Part shown: positions 26,697-36,123 of the stretch, in pieces
Position numbering within the stretch: position 1 is the stretch's first letter
How the letters are laid out: each line of letters opens with the position of its first letter
Origin: CAIKXD01 sp035439485
GTDB lineage: Bacteria > Bacteroidota > Bacteroidia > UBA4408
NCBI GenBank assembly: GCA_035439485.1
Contig: DAORKI010000003.1
Coordinates: 1-64,000, forward strand
Direction of reading: 5' to 3'
DNA length: 64,000 nt
The notes under the pieces: model-generated
Told to the model about the DNA's origin: nothing
The model's database searches: none
Seen by the model: the letters and a program-made list of their open reading frames with translations, nothing else
Made by a program: the position numbers and the translations under genes

Positions 26697-28160
26697 ATGA
26701 GTGTTCAACAAAAATTTTTGGGAGAAGGATTTACTTTTGATGATGTTCTTCTTGTGCCTGCTTACAGTGAAGTATTGCCGCGTGAAACCGATATTATAGG
26801 CAAATTTTCTAGAAATATTTCATTAAAAAGTCCCATTGTGTCGGCAGCTATGGATACGGTTACCGAACATGAATTGGCTATTGCTATTGCTCAAGAAGGT
26901 GGTATTGGGGTATTGCATAAGAATATGAGTATTGAAGCACAGGCAGAACAAGTAAAGAAGGTAAAACGCTCTGAAAGTGGTATGATTCAAGACCCTGTAA
27001 CCATGAGTGTGAACGATAAGGTGAGTCATGCCTTACACATTATGAAAGAAAATAAAATTGGAGGTATCCCTGTGGTTGGAGATGACATGAAATTACTAGG
27101 GATAGTAACCAATCGTGATTTGCGCTTCGAAAAAAACATGAAACGCCCAATTAAAGAGGTAATGACAAAAAAAATAGTGACCACCAAAAATGGTCGCGAT
27201 TTAAAAACTGCGGAAGATATTTTACAACAATATAAAATTGAAAAACTGCCCGTAGTTGATAAAAACAACAAACTTATTGGCTTAATTACTTACAAAGATA
27301 TTATTAAATCGCGCATCAGACCAAATGCCTGCAAAGACAACTTAGGTCGTTTGCGTGTAGCCGCAGCAGTTGGTGTTACAGCCGATGTAGAACTAAGAAT
27401 TGAGGCCCTAGCCAAAGCTGGCGTTGATGCAGTTATTATTGATACTGCACATGGTCACTCAAAAGGTGTTATTGACACTTTAAAGCGAATGAAGAAGGCC
27501 TTTCCAGGTATTGATATCATAGTTGGAAATGTAGCTACTGCAGATGCAGCTAAAGCTTTAGTAAAAGCTGGTGCTGATGCTGTTAAAGTGGGAATTGGAC
27601 CTGGATCCATTTGTACTACTCGCATCATAGCAGGTGTAGGTGTTCCGCAATTATCAGCCATTTACGAATGTGCTAATGCGGTTAAAAATACAGGAGTTCC
27701 TATAATTGCTGATGGAGGAATACGATTTACTGGAGATATAGTAAAAGCAATTGCTGCTGGTGCTGGATGTGTTATGGTGGGGTCCTTATTTGCAGGTGTG
27801 GCCGAATCTCCTGGCGAAACCATTATTTTTGAAGGTAGAAAATTTAAATCCTATCGTGGAATGGGTTCAATTGAAGCTATGCAAAGTGGCTCTAAGGACC
27901 GCTATTTCCAAGATGCTGAAGATGATATTAAGAAATTAGTGCCCGAAGGTATTTCAGGCAGGGTTCCATATAAAGGTACATTAGCTGAAGTAGTTTACCA
28001 AATGGTAGGCGGATTAAGAGCCGGAATGGGTTATTGTGGTGCTAAAAATATTGAAGATTTACAAAAAGCAAAATTCATCAGAATAACTTCTGCAGGTGTG
28101 CGCGAAAACCATCCACATGATGTAATCATTACTCGTGAAGCACCAAATTATTCGCGCTAA
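26697..28160 (+). CDS. guaB: IMP dehydrogenase
   Basis: Oxidises IMP to XMP with NAD+, the committed step of guanine nucleotide synthesis. The 487-residue length is standard. The catalytic TIM barrel is interrupted by two CBS domains (about residues 95-205, MTKKIVTTKNGRDL and related), followed by the barrel motifs DTAHGHSKGV (about 248-257), the catalytic loop GPGSICTTRI (catalytic Cys at about 305), ADGGIRFTGD and the flap region RGMGSIEAMQSGSKDRYFQ (about 388-406). It is followed after 24 bases by the nitronate monooxygenase gene, so the two may share a transcript. No unusual features. Confidence 0.97.
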   Translation: MSVQQKFLGEGFTFDDVLLVPAYSEVLPRETDIIGKFSRNISLKSPIVSAAMDTVTEHELAIAIAQEGGIGVLHKNMSIEAQAEQVKKVKRSESGMIQDPVTMSVNDKVSHALHIMKENKIGGIPVVGDDMKLLGIVTNRDLRFEKNMKRPIKEVMTKKIVTTKNGRDLKTAEDILQQYKIEKLPVVDKNNKLIGLITYKDIIKSRIRPNACKDNLGRLRVAAAVGVTADVELRIEALAKAGVDAVIIDTAHGHSKGVIDTLKRMKKAFPGIDIIVGNVATADAAKALVKAGADAVKVGIGPGSICTTRIIAGVGVPQLSAIYECANAVKNTGVPIIADGGIRFTGDIVKAIAAGAGCVMVGSLFAGVAESPGETIIFEGRKFKSYRGMGSIEAMQSGSKDRYFQDAEDDIKKLVPEGISGRVPYKGTLAEVVYQMVGGLRAGMGYCGAKNIEDLQKAKFIRITSAGVRENHPHDVIITREAPNYSR

Positions 28161-28184
28161 GCAGTGGCACATAATTATTAGTTT

Positions 28185-29129
28185 ATGAATCGTATCAATC
28201 AATTATTTCAAATAAAATATCCTATCATTCAAGCTGGTATGATTTGGTGTAGTGGTTGGGAATTGGCTTCCTCAGTAAGTAATGCCGGAGGGTTAGGATT
28301 AATTGGCAGTGGTAGTATGTATCCCGATGTCTTGAAAATGCATATACAAAAATGCAAAAAAGCCACTATCAAACCTTTTGGTGTGAACGTGCCTTTGTTG
28401 TATCCCAATATTGAAGAACATATTAAAACAATTATTGAAGAAAAGGTTCCCATCGTGTTCAGCAGTGCTGGTAATCCCAAAACATGGACTAGCATTTTAA
28501 AAGCTGAAGGTATTAAGGTAGTACATGTAGTAAGCAATGTAAAATTTGCCTTAAAAAGTGCCGAAGCTGGTGTTGATGCTATTGTTGCCGAAGGCTTTGA
28601 AGCTGGCGGACACAATGGTAGAGAAGAAACTACAACTTTGTGCTTAATTCCTTTGGTTCGAAAAGCTATTGATATTCCTTTGATTGCTGCAGGTGGTATT
28701 GCCACAGGAAGTGCTATGGCGGCCATGTTTTGCTTAGGTGCTGATGGCGTGCAAGTAGGTAGTCGATTTGCTGCAACCCATGAATCTTCGGCTCATCAAA
28801 ATTTTAAAGATAGAATTATTAATACCTCTGAAGGAGATACACTGCTAACATTAAAAGAACTTACCCCTGTGCGTTTAATTAAAAATGAATTTTACGCAAA
28901 GGTTGAAGCTGCCTATCAAGCGGGAGCTAACAAAGAACAACTCAACGAATTATTAGGCCATGGCAGAGCCAAAAAAGGCATGTTTGAGGGGGATACCATT
29001 GAAGGCGAATTGGAAATTGGACAGGTAAGTAGTTTAATAAAAAATATAGTGCCGGCTGCACAAATTGTTGCAGAAATGATGCAGGAGTTTGAGGAGGTAA
29101 AAAGAAATTTTACATCAATGTCATTATAG
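28185..29129 (+). CDS. Nitronate monooxygenase / FabK-like FMN enzyme
   Basis: A 314-residue TIM-barrel flavoprotein of the 2-nitropropane dioxygenase family. Motifs: PIIQAGMIWCSGWELASSVS (N-terminal FMN site), the conserved AEGFEAGGHNGR (about residues 138-149; the His is the usual catalytic or binding residue), IAAGGIATGSAMAAMFCLGA (about 166-185) and GVQVGSRFAATHES (phosphate site). Members either oxidise alkyl nitronates or, as FabK, reduce enoyl-ACP; sequence alone does not separate these here. It starts 24 bases after guaB on the same strand. Confidence 0.88.
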   Translation: MNRINQLFQIKYPIIQAGMIWCSGWELASSVSNAGGLGLIGSGSMYPDVLKMHIQKCKKATIKPFGVNVPLLYPNIEEHIKTIIEEKVPIVFSSAGNPKTWTSILKAEGIKVVHVVSNVKFALKSAEAGVDAIVAEGFEAGGHNGREETTTLCLIPLVRKAIDIPLIAAGGIATGSAMAAMFCLGADGVQVGSRFAATHESSAHQNFKDRIINTSEGDTLLTLKELTPVRLIKNEFYAKVEAAYQAGANKEQLNELLGHGRAKKGMFEGDTIEGELEIGQVSSLIKNIVPAAQIVAEMMQEFEEVKRNFTSMSL

Positions 29130-29136
29130 TTTTATT

Positions 29137-29210
29137 TGGGCGTTACCGCTGCCTTTAGTATAGGTCGTATTTTCCCGCGCCCGATGTATCGGGATAGCTA
29201 CAATCACTCA
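29137..29210. repeat. GC-rich repeat-like intergenic element
   Basis: In the AT-rich gap between the nitronate monooxygenase gene and mutS, a block of about 74 bases is clearly richer in G+C. It begins GGGCGTTACC (29138-29147) and contains a perfect inverted repeat CCCGAT-GT-ATCGGG (29180-29193). From memory, intergenic repeats starting GGGCGTTACC/GGGCGTTCCC with CCCGAT..ATCGGG hairpins are dispersed in many Bacteroidota genomes, and this looks like a degenerate copy. No second copy is in this window. Confidence 0.4.
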
Positions 29211-29386
29211 CACTTGAATAGCTATTTGCTTTATGCTTAATAATTAACAAAGCTGAAATTAAATATTTCAAAATTTGAAAGTAACTTTAAAACAATCTTT
29301 TCATGCCATTGATTTTAAAATCATGAATTACCTTTACGATTTCCAAACTTCTTTTCAACAAGTTAAAAAAATTAGCGTCTAAGTTT

Positions 29387-29394
29387 TAACTTTG
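29387..29394 (+). promoter_or_regulatory. -7 box of mutS (TAACTTTG)
   Basis: Exact TAnnTTTG match ending 7 bases before the mutS ATG, implying a leaderless or very short-leader mRNA. No TTTG at the normal -33 distance. Confidence 0.45.
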
Positions 29395-29401
29395 ACCAGT
29401 T

Positions 29402-32053
29402 ATGGCGGCTAAAGCAAATAAAGAAACCAAAAGCGTAAATGGTGTGGTAGAAACCCCACTCATGAAGCAATACAACACTATTAAGGCCAAATATCCTGAT
29501 GCTTTGTTATTGTTTCGTGTGGGCGATTTTTATGAAACATTTGGTGAAGATGCTGTGAAAGCAGCCGGTATTTTAGGTATTGTACTTACCAAAAGAGCTA
29601 ATGGTGCAGCGGCTTATATTGAACTGGCTGGTTTTCCACATCATTCACTTGATTCTTATTTGCCCAAATTAGTAAGAGCTGGTCATCGTGTGGCCATTTG
29701 TGATCAGTTGGAAGATCCAAAACTTGCCAAAACCATTGTTAAAAGAGGTGTCACAGAATTGGTAACACCAGGTGTATCTTACAATGACAAGGTATTAGAC
29801 AATCAATCTAACAACTTTTTAGCAGCAGTTTATTTAGAAGCCAATAAGGCTGGTTTATCATTTTTAGATATTTCAACTGGTGAGTTTTTTGTGGCTGAAG
29901 GCACATGGGATTATGCTGATAAATTATTGCAAAATTTAAAACCAAGTGAAGTACTGTTCCAAAAAAGTATCCGTAAAGATTTTACTGCACATTTTGGTAC
30001 ACGATTTTACTCTTTTCCATTGGATGAATGGGTATTTACACAAGATTATGCGAATGATATTTTATTAAAACATTTTGGAACCTCCTCCCTTAAAGGCTTC
30101 GGTGTTGAGCAATTGCCTCTAGGAATTATTGCAGCTGGAGCTGCTTTGCACTATTTAGCAGAAACTCAACACGACAAAGTTCAACATATCAATCATTTAT
30201 CGCGCATTGATGAGGAAAGATTTGTTTGGTTAGACAGATTTACAATTCGAAATTTAGAATTATTCCAACCTTCGGGCAATGGTGAAAACCAAAAGGGAAA
30301 GTCCTTAATAGATATAATTGACAACACTGTTTCGGCAATGGGGTCACGAATGTTAAAAAGATGGGTAGGAATGCCTTTAAAGGATTTATTGCCTATTCAC
30401 GAACGCCTCGATTTGGTTGAACTATTCATTCAGCAATCAAACATGGCTGAAAGTATGCAAGGGCAGATAAAAAGCATGGGTGATTTAGAAAGATTAATTG
30501 CTAAAGTAGCCGTTAACCGTGTTTCTCCAAGAGAATTAGTGCAATTAAAAAACGCCCTCTTTGAAATAAAAAATTTAAAAGAAATTTGTTTACAAAGCAC
30601 AAATACTCATCTAAAAAAAATAGGTGAACAACTCAATCCATGTCTTCTTATAGCTGAACGTCTTGAAAAGGAAATTAACCCCAATCCTCCAGCATTAGTG
30701 AATAAAGGAGATGTAATTTCTTCAGGTGTTAATAGTACTTTAGATGAACTCCGAAATTTAGCCTTCAAAGGAAAAGACTATTTGATACAAATGCAGCTGA
30801 AAGAAGCTGAAAAAACTGGCATTCCTTCACTAAAAATTTCTTTTAACAATGTATTTGGATACTATTTAGAAGTTACAAATACACACAAAAACAAAGTGCC
30901 AAGTGATTGGATTAGGAAACAAACATTGACTAATGCAGAACGCTACATTACACCAGAATTAAAAGAATATGAAGAAAAAATTTTAGGCGCAGAAGAAAAA
31001 ATTTTAGCACTTGAAAACCAACTTTACAATGATATTGTAATTAGTTTGATGGATTACATACAACCAGTGCAATTAAATGCTTCCTTAGTGGCTCGAATTG
31101 ATTGTTTGCTGAGTTTTGCACAATGCGCTATTCAAAATAATTATGTGAAACCTGAAGTGAGTAGTGATTTGGTGCTTAATATTTCTGAAGGCAGACATCC
31201 TGTAATTGAAAAATTGTTGCCTCCAGGCGAACCATATATAAGTAACGATATTTATTTAGATGATCAAACCCAACAAATAATTGTAATTACAGGTCCAAAT
31301 ATGTCAGGTAAATCTGCCGTATTACGACAAACTGCATTAATTGTAATCATGGCTCAGATAGGCAGTTATGTGCCAGCAAAACATGCTCAAATTGGTTTGA
31401 TTGACAAGGTTTTTACACGTGTGGGGGCTTCTGACAACATTAATTCTGGTGAGTCAACTTTTATGGTTGAGATGAATGAAACAGCAAGCATTTTAAATAA
31501 TTTATCCAGTAGAAGTTTAATTCTATTGGATGAAATTGGACGAGGCACCAGCACCTACGATGGTATTTCCATTGCATGGAGCATTGCTGAATTCATTCAT
31601 GAGCATAAGCAATTTAAGGCAAAAACATTATTTGCTACGCATTATCACGAGCTCAATGAAATGGCCGATCGCTTTAAACGCATCAAAAATTTTAATGTTT
31701 CTGTAAAGGAATTAGAAAAAAAAGTGCTTTTCCTTCGTAAACTTACACCAGGTGGAAGTGAGCATAGTTTTGGCATTCATGTAGCACGTATGGCTGGTAT
31801 GCCTAAGTTGGTGTTGGACAGAGCAAATCAAATATTGGCACATTTAGAAAGTTTACATAAACAACAAGATACAAGTGGCAAACAAAAGAAAATGAGTTTG
31901 CCTGCTCAAGATTACCAACTAAGTTTTTTTCAGTTAGATGATCCCGTTTTAAGCAATATCAAAGATGAATTATTAAAGACAGATATAAATACTTTAACAC
32001 CTGTTGAAGCTTTGATGAAACTAAATGAAATAAAGAAAATGGTTGGAGGATAA
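29402..32053 (+). CDS. mutS: DNA mismatch repair protein MutS
   Basis: Recognises mismatched bases and starts mismatch repair with MutL. At 883 residues it has the full architecture: mismatch-binding domain I with the Phe-x-Glu motif in GDFYETFGEDA (F43, E45), connector, lever and clamp domains (about 280-570), and the ATPase domain with Walker A GPNMSGKSAVLRQT (about 630-643), SGESTFMVEMNETASIL, Walker B LILLDEIGRGTSTYDG (about 702-717) and ATHYHEL. The C-terminal part includes PVEALMKLNEIKKM, the usual dimerisation tail. The ATG at 29402 leaves almost no leader after the -7 box; an in-frame ATG at 29462 (MKQYNTIKAKYP) is an alternative that matches many family starts. Confidence 0.97.
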   Translation: MAAKANKETKSVNGVVETPLMKQYNTIKAKYPDALLLFRVGDFYETFGEDAVKAAGILGIVLTKRANGAAAYIELAGFPHHSLDSYLPKLVRAGHRVAICDQLEDPKLAKTIVKRGVTELVTPGVSYNDKVLDNQSNNFLAAVYLEANKAGLSFLDISTGEFFVAEGTWDYADKLLQNLKPSEVLFQKSIRKDFTAHFGTRFYSFPLDEWVFTQDYANDILLKHFGTSSLKGFGVEQLPLGIIAAGAALHYLAETQHDKVQHINHLSRIDEERFVWLDRFTIRNLELFQPSGNGENQKGKSLIDIIDNTVSAMGSRMLKRWVGMPLKDLLPIHERLDLVELFIQQSNMAESMQGQIKSMGDLERLIAKVAVNRVSPRELVQLKNALFEIKNLKEICLQSTNTHLKKIGEQLNPCLLIAERLEKEINPNPPALVNKGDVISSGVNSTLDELRNLAFKGKDYLIQMQLKEAEKTGIPSLKISFNNVFGYYLEVTNTHKNKVPSDWIRKQTLTNAERYITPELKEYEEKILGAEEKILALENQLYNDIVISLMDYIQPVQLNASLVARIDCLLSFAQCAIQNNYVKPEVSSDLVLNISEGRHPVIEKLLPPGEPYISNDIYLDDQTQQIIVITGPNMSGKSAVLRQTALIVIMAQIGSYVPAKHAQIGLIDKVFTRVGASDNINSGESTFMVEMNETASILNNLSSRSLILLDEIGRGTSTYDGISIAWSIAEFIHEHKQFKAKTLFATHYHELNEMADRFKRIKNFNVSVKELEKKVLFLRKLTPGGSEHSFGIHVARMAGMPKLVLDRANQILAHLESLHKQQDTSGKQKKMSLPAQDYQLSFFQLDDPVLSNIKDELLKTDINTLTPVEALMKLNEIKKMVGG

Positions 32054-32054
32054 T

Positions 32055-32240
32055 ATGTATATTTATTATGCTTTGAAAACATATTTGAGTAAAACTATTG
32101 AATTAGGTGCCATAAAACATTTTTTTAACACAAGCGATGCCGCCAAAAAGTATTTTCTTAATAATATAGTATTTTTTATAGTGACATTTCTTATTCCCTT
32201 TAAATTTACTAAAATTGCACATCATATAAACCAATTATGA
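32055..32240 (+). CDS. Possible 61-residue small protein between mutS and the carboxylase gene
   Basis: An ATG one base after the mutS TAA opens a frame of 61 residues that ends TGA exactly overlapping the next gene's ATG (ATGA). It has a hydrophobic stretch (FFIVTFLIPF, about residues 43-52) and a basic N-terminal part. No family is recognised. The exact fit between the two neighbours suggests a coupled small gene, but an AT-rich gap of this size can stay open by chance, and the promoter of the carboxylase gene would have to lie inside it. Treat as doubtful. Confidence 0.25.
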   Translation: MYIYYALKTYLSKTIELGAIKHFFNTSDAAKKYFLNNIVFFIVTFLIPFKFTKIAHHINQL

Positions 32241-33865
32241 ATATAGAATTTAACCGTAATGAAGATGCTAATAGACTCCTTGTCTCAAACATGGAGAGAA
32301 AATTAGTAAAAATATATCAAGGTGGTGGTGCCAAACGTATTGAAAAACTGCATGCCGAAGGAAAAATGACAGCTCGTGAACGTATAGCATTTTTAATTGA
32401 TAAAGACTCTGAAACAATTGAAATTGGTGCATTTGTTGGCGAAGACATGTACGAAGAGCATGGTGGTTGCCCAAGTGGCGGAGTTGTAATTGTGATGGGA
32501 TATGTAAGTAAAAGGTTATGTTTAATTGTGGCTAATGATGCCACAGTTAAAGCGGGTGCTTGGTTTCCAATAACTGGCAAAAAGAATTTAAGAGCCCAAG
32601 AAATTGCCATGGAAAATAAAATTCCTATCATTTACTTAGTTGATAGTGCTGGAGTTTATCTACCCATGCAGGATGAAATTTTTCCTGATAAGGAGCATTT
32701 TGGCCGAATTTTTAGAAATAATGCAATAATGAGTAGCATGGGTATCATACAAATTGCCGCCATTATGGGCAGTTGCGTTGCTGGAGGTGCCTATTTACCA
32801 ATCATGAGCGATGAAGCTATGATTGTTGATAAAACTGGAAGTATATTTTTAGCTGGTTCCTATTTAGTAAAAGCTGCTATTGGTGAAAGTATTGATAATG
32901 AAACTTTGGGAGGAGCAACTACACAGTGCGAAATTAGCGGTGTAACTGATAATAAATGTAAGGATGATGCCGACTGTTTAACTCGTATAAGAAACATCAT
33001 GGATAAGCTAGGAAAGCCTGCTGATGCAGGTTTTGATAGAGTAAAATCAGTTGCTCCAGCTAAGGATGTTAAAGAAATTTTTGGCATATTACCCGACTCG
33101 CGCGACAAACAATACGATATGCACGAAATTATTTATCGATTGATTGACAATTCTGAATTTGAAGAATACAAAAGTGCCTACGGTCAGTCTATTATTTGCG
33201 GCTTAGCAAGAATTGATGGCTGGGCTGTTGGAATCGTGGCCAATCAACGCAAAGTAGTTAAAAGCAAAAAAGGAGAAATGCAATTTGGTGGGGTTATATA
33301 CTCAGATAGTGCCGACAAAGCAGCACGATTCATCATGAACTGCAATCAAAGAAAAATTCCATTAGTGTTTTTGCAAGATGTTACTGGCTTTATGGTGGGC
33401 TCACGTAGCGAACACGGAGGTATAATTAAAGATGGAGCAAAATTAGTGAATGCCATGAGTAATTCTGTGGTTCCTAAATTTACCATTATTGTAGGAAATA
33501 GTTATGGAGCAGGTAATTATGCTATGTGTGGCAAAGCATATGATCCTAGGCTAATTGTAGGTTGGCCAAGTGCTCAAGTGGCAGTAATGGGTGGTGCCCA
33601 AGCTGCAAAAGTTTTAGTGCAAATTGAGGTAGCTAGTTTAAAATCAAAAGGCGAGATAATTACTCCTGAAAACGAAGCTGAATTGTATAATCGTATTAAA
33701 GATAAATACGACAAGCAAACCAGCCCATATTATGCTGCTGCACGTTTGTGGTTAGATGCCATAATTAATCCTTTAGATACAAGAAAGATAATAAGTATGG
33801 GTATTCAAGCGGCTAATCAATCGCCCATTAAAAAACGTTATAATGTTGGTGTAATTCAAACATAA
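32237..33865 (+). CDS. Acyl-CoA carboxylase carboxyltransferase (beta) subunit, MCC-type
   Basis: A 542-residue crotonase-fold carboxyltransferase that moves CO2 from carboxybiotin to an acyl-CoA. The N-half has ARERIAFLID, YLVDSAGVYLPMQDEIFPD and GGAYLPIMSDEAM; the C-half has DVTGFMVGSRSEHGGIIKDGAKLVNAM, NSYGAGNYAMCGKAYDPR and WPSAQVAVMGGAQAAKVL. This pattern is closest to the methylcrotonyl-CoA carboxylase beta subunit (leucine degradation), though propionyl- or geranyl-CoA substrates cannot be excluded. No biotin-carrying alpha subunit and no other leucine-pathway gene is in the window, so the partner must be encoded elsewhere. Confidence 0.9.
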   Translation: MNIEFNRNEDANRLLVSNMERKLVKIYQGGGAKRIEKLHAEGKMTARERIAFLIDKDSETIEIGAFVGEDMYEEHGGCPSGGVVIVMGYVSKRLCLIVANDATVKAGAWFPITGKKNLRAQEIAMENKIPIIYLVDSAGVYLPMQDEIFPDKEHFGRIFRNNAIMSSMGIIQIAAIMGSCVAGGAYLPIMSDEAMIVDKTGSIFLAGSYLVKAAIGESIDNETLGGATTQCEISGVTDNKCKDDADCLTRIRNIMDKLGKPADAGFDRVKSVAPAKDVKEIFGILPDSRDKQYDMHEIIYRLIDNSEFEEYKSAYGQSIICGLARIDGWAVGIVANQRKVVKSKKGEMQFGGVIYSDSADKAARFIMNCNQRKIPLVFLQDVTGFMVGSRSEHGGIIKDGAKLVNAMSNSVVPKFTIIVGNSYGAGNYAMCGKAYDPRLIVGWPSAQVAVMGGAQAAKVLVQIEVASLKSKGEIITPENEAELYNRIKDKYDKQTSPYYAAARLWLDAIINPLDTRKIISMGIQAANQSPIKKRYNVGVIQT

Positions 33866-33882
33866 AATTGCTTACTTAAGTT

Positions 33883-35490
33883 TTAATGACCTATACCCTC
33901 TAACTTTCTTATGGTGTAAAAACCATAACCTTGATTAAAATCTGATAAGTAGTAAATCTCATTATTTACAAGCACAGGAGATAATTTGAGATCCTTGGTA
34001 TATGTTATTTTTTTACCATTAAAATAAAGTTGATTGTTTAGTAATTTAACTATGCTAGAGTGTTTAAGTGTGTCTTGAATTTCTGTAGCACAATGTATTT
34101 CGCCATCATGACTCCAATATGCGTAATATAAGAAGTCGTTTTTCAAGTACAGTCTGGAAATTAATTCAGGTTTATTTTCCACAATTACATATTTACTTGG
34201 GCTATATCTTTCTTTAAAGAACAAATTAAAAGTAGTTAATATTACAAAACCTATTGTCAGTAAAGATAATTTATTACTCCACTGTACCCCTTCAGTTTTA
34301 ATAAGAACCACAAAAAGCAACATCATAAAAATTAACTTGCTATACCGTAATAAATAATTCATGTGCATCATTTTATATGCAGGAACCCAGCTGATATAGA
34401 ATACTATAATAAAAACAAAAGCCACTAAAATAAAGTGATGCTGATATTTATTTAGATAAAAAAACAAGGCAAAAATTATAAAAATCATAGTATAGGTATT
34501 GCAGTTAGGCAAAAGCAAAAGCGAGCACAGTAGCCATAAACCATAATTGTATAAGTTGTGACTTTTGTTTCTTAATGTTGCGTTTACTGCTAAAACTAAA
34601 ATTGCACTTTTCACAATTATAACACTTATTAAAAACATGGCATAGCTATCATATATAGCTAAAGGATTTCTAAGTTCATCATAAACAAACATCATTTTAA
34701 AAAATAAAAAAAATGTCTGAAAATAATAGGAAAAACTAGCATGAATTTCACCAAAGTTTGTTCTAGGAAATACGTCTAATAAATACAATTTCCAAATTGA
34801 AGTACCTTGTATTGCTATAGAAATCAATAAAAAAAATAAGCAAAAAGAAATTACCCTAACAGCCAGTTTAATTGGATGTGCAATCATCAAAAATATGATT
34901 AAAAAAATCGGAAAAACTTTGCTTATTATGGCCAATGAAAGAAAAAGAGAAGAAAGGGTATATTTTTTATTTTCAAGGGCCAACAAGCTTTCGCTTAAAA
35001 GAAAAAACAATATAAAATAAAACTGTCCAAAATAAATATTACTTCTAAAAGGAAAATAAAAAACAATAGGTAATAAAATGAGATACTTTGCTTCTATTTT
35101 GTAAAATAACACAAGTCTTTTTAAGGAAAAAATAAACAACAAAATACTGATCAAATTATTCAATAATTTTGCGTTGAATACATCCATTAATGTAAATGGA
35201 TAATAATAAAAACAAATATTTGGCGGGTGTGTAAACCCGGCATAAAAGTCATCTATTTTAAGCACGTTTTTAACGTAATTACATAGCTCTACTGGCTGAA
35301 AAACCAATAGTTTAAAACTTTTATCAAAGCTCATTATTGAACTGTAATAATAAGTTTCAAAATCACTCATAGAAATTTTTAATGAGTTAATTAATATCAC
35401 AATTAATATAAAAACGGTAAAGGCTAAAGCAACGCTGGCAGATAAATGGTCAGATATTCTTTTTCTAAATTTTTGCATATAGAAAAACAT
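33883..35490 (-). CDS. GT87-like membrane glycosyltransferase with C-terminal soluble domain
   Basis: A 535-residue protein with about ten to twelve membrane segments (residues 20-430), then a soluble tail (about 435-535). The pattern D-F-E-TYYYS near residue 45, YFGQFYFILFFLLSESLLA (about 153-171) and SLAIISKVFPIFLI (about 187-200) matches the DUF2029/GT87 polyprenyl-phosphate mannosyltransferase-like family (GQ.N/F and K..P motifs). The tail has WSHDGEIHCATE and NNEIYYLSDFNQGYGFYTI, like one or two TolB/beta-propeller blades. The donor and acceptor are unknown. It is last in a leftward operon after engB (23-base gap). An in-frame ATG at 35478 (MQKFRK) is an alternative start. Confidence 0.75.
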   Translation of the reverse strand: MFFYMQKFRKRISDHLSASVALAFTVFILIVILINSLKISMSDFETYYYSSIMSFDKSFKLLVFQPVELCNYVKNVLKIDDFYAGFTHPPNICFYYYPFTLMDVFNAKLLNNLISILLFIFSLKRLVLFYKIEAKYLILLPIVFYFPFRSNIYFGQFYFILFFLLSESLLALENKKYTLSSLFLSLAIISKVFPIFLIIFLMIAHPIKLAVRVISFCLFFLLISIAIQGTSIWKLYLLDVFPRTNFGEIHASFSYYFQTFFLFFKMMFVYDELRNPLAIYDSYAMFLISVIIVKSAILVLAVNATLRNKSHNLYNYGLWLLCSLLLLPNCNTYTMIFIIFALFFYLNKYQHHFILVAFVFIIVFYISWVPAYKMMHMNYLLRYSKLIFMMLLFVVLIKTEGVQWSNKLSLLTIGFVILTTFNLFFKERYSPSKYVIVENKPELISRLYLKNDFLYYAYWSHDGEIHCATEIQDTLKHSSIVKLLNNQLYFNGKKITYTKDLKLSPVLVNNEIYYLSDFNQGYGFYTIRKLEGIGH

Positions 35491-35513
35491 ATTTAATTGA
35501 ATCTTCTGATTAA

Positions 35514-36122
35514 TTATGCCATTAACTTATTTGTTTCTTCAATAAACTGAAGTATATCTTCTTTCCCTTGTTTTAGTTCGGATGAACTTATAAAAATTTG
35601 AGGTAACTCCTCCCAACTGTGCAATAATTCCTTTTTATAATGCGCTATATTCTTAGCTAAAACAACTTTGTTTAACTTATCAGATTTGGTAAAAACTATA
35701 CAAAATGACAATTGATTAATAGCCATCCATTCCATAAACTCCAGGTCAATTTTTTGGGGTTCAAGTCTAGCATCAATGAGTACAAAAACGCAGAGTAAGT
35801 TGCTTCTCTTTTTCAAATAATCAATGGTAAACTTATTCCACTTTTCAGCATTATTTTTTGAAGTTTTGGCATATCCATAACCAGGCAAATCGACCAAATA
35901 CCAAGGATTATGTTTATCATTGATCAAAAAGTGATTAATCAGTTGCGTTTTACCGGGCTTAGAAGAAGTTTTTGCTAATCCATCATGGTTAACTAACATA
36001 TTAATCAATGAAGACTTTCCAACATTACTCCTTCCTATAAAGGCGTACTCTGCCTTATCAGCTTTTGGGCACAATTGATAATTGGTATTACTAGCTAAAA
36101 ATTGTGCGTTTTTTATTTGCAT
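35514..36122 (-). CDS. engB: Ribosome-biogenesis GTPase EngB/YsxC
   Basis: A 202-residue essential-type GTPase that assists assembly of the large ribosomal subunit. G motifs: G1 GRSNVGKSSLINML (about residues 30-43), G2 Thr near SSKPGKTQLINHF, G3 DLPGYGYA (about 74-81), G4 TKSDKL (about 140-145), and the G5-like SSSELKQG. It begins 1 base after the GNAT acyltransferase stop codon, indicating translational coupling in the acyltransferase operon. Confidence 0.95.
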   Translation of the reverse strand: MQIKNAQFLASNTNYQLCPKADKAEYAFIGRSNVGKSSLINMLVNHDGLAKTSSKPGKTQLINHFLINDKHNPWYLVDLPGYGYAKTSKNNAEKWNKFTIDYLKKRSNLLCVFVLIDARLEPQKIDLEFMEWMAINQLSFCIVFTKSDKLNKVVLAKNIAHYKKELLHSWEELPQIFISSSELKQGKEDILQFIEETNKLMA

Positions 36123-36123
36123 T

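Noticed and set aside
28229..28726. 165-residue frame on the minus strand inside the nitronate monooxygenase gene.
   Set aside because: It is antisense to a well-supported gene and its translation matches no family.
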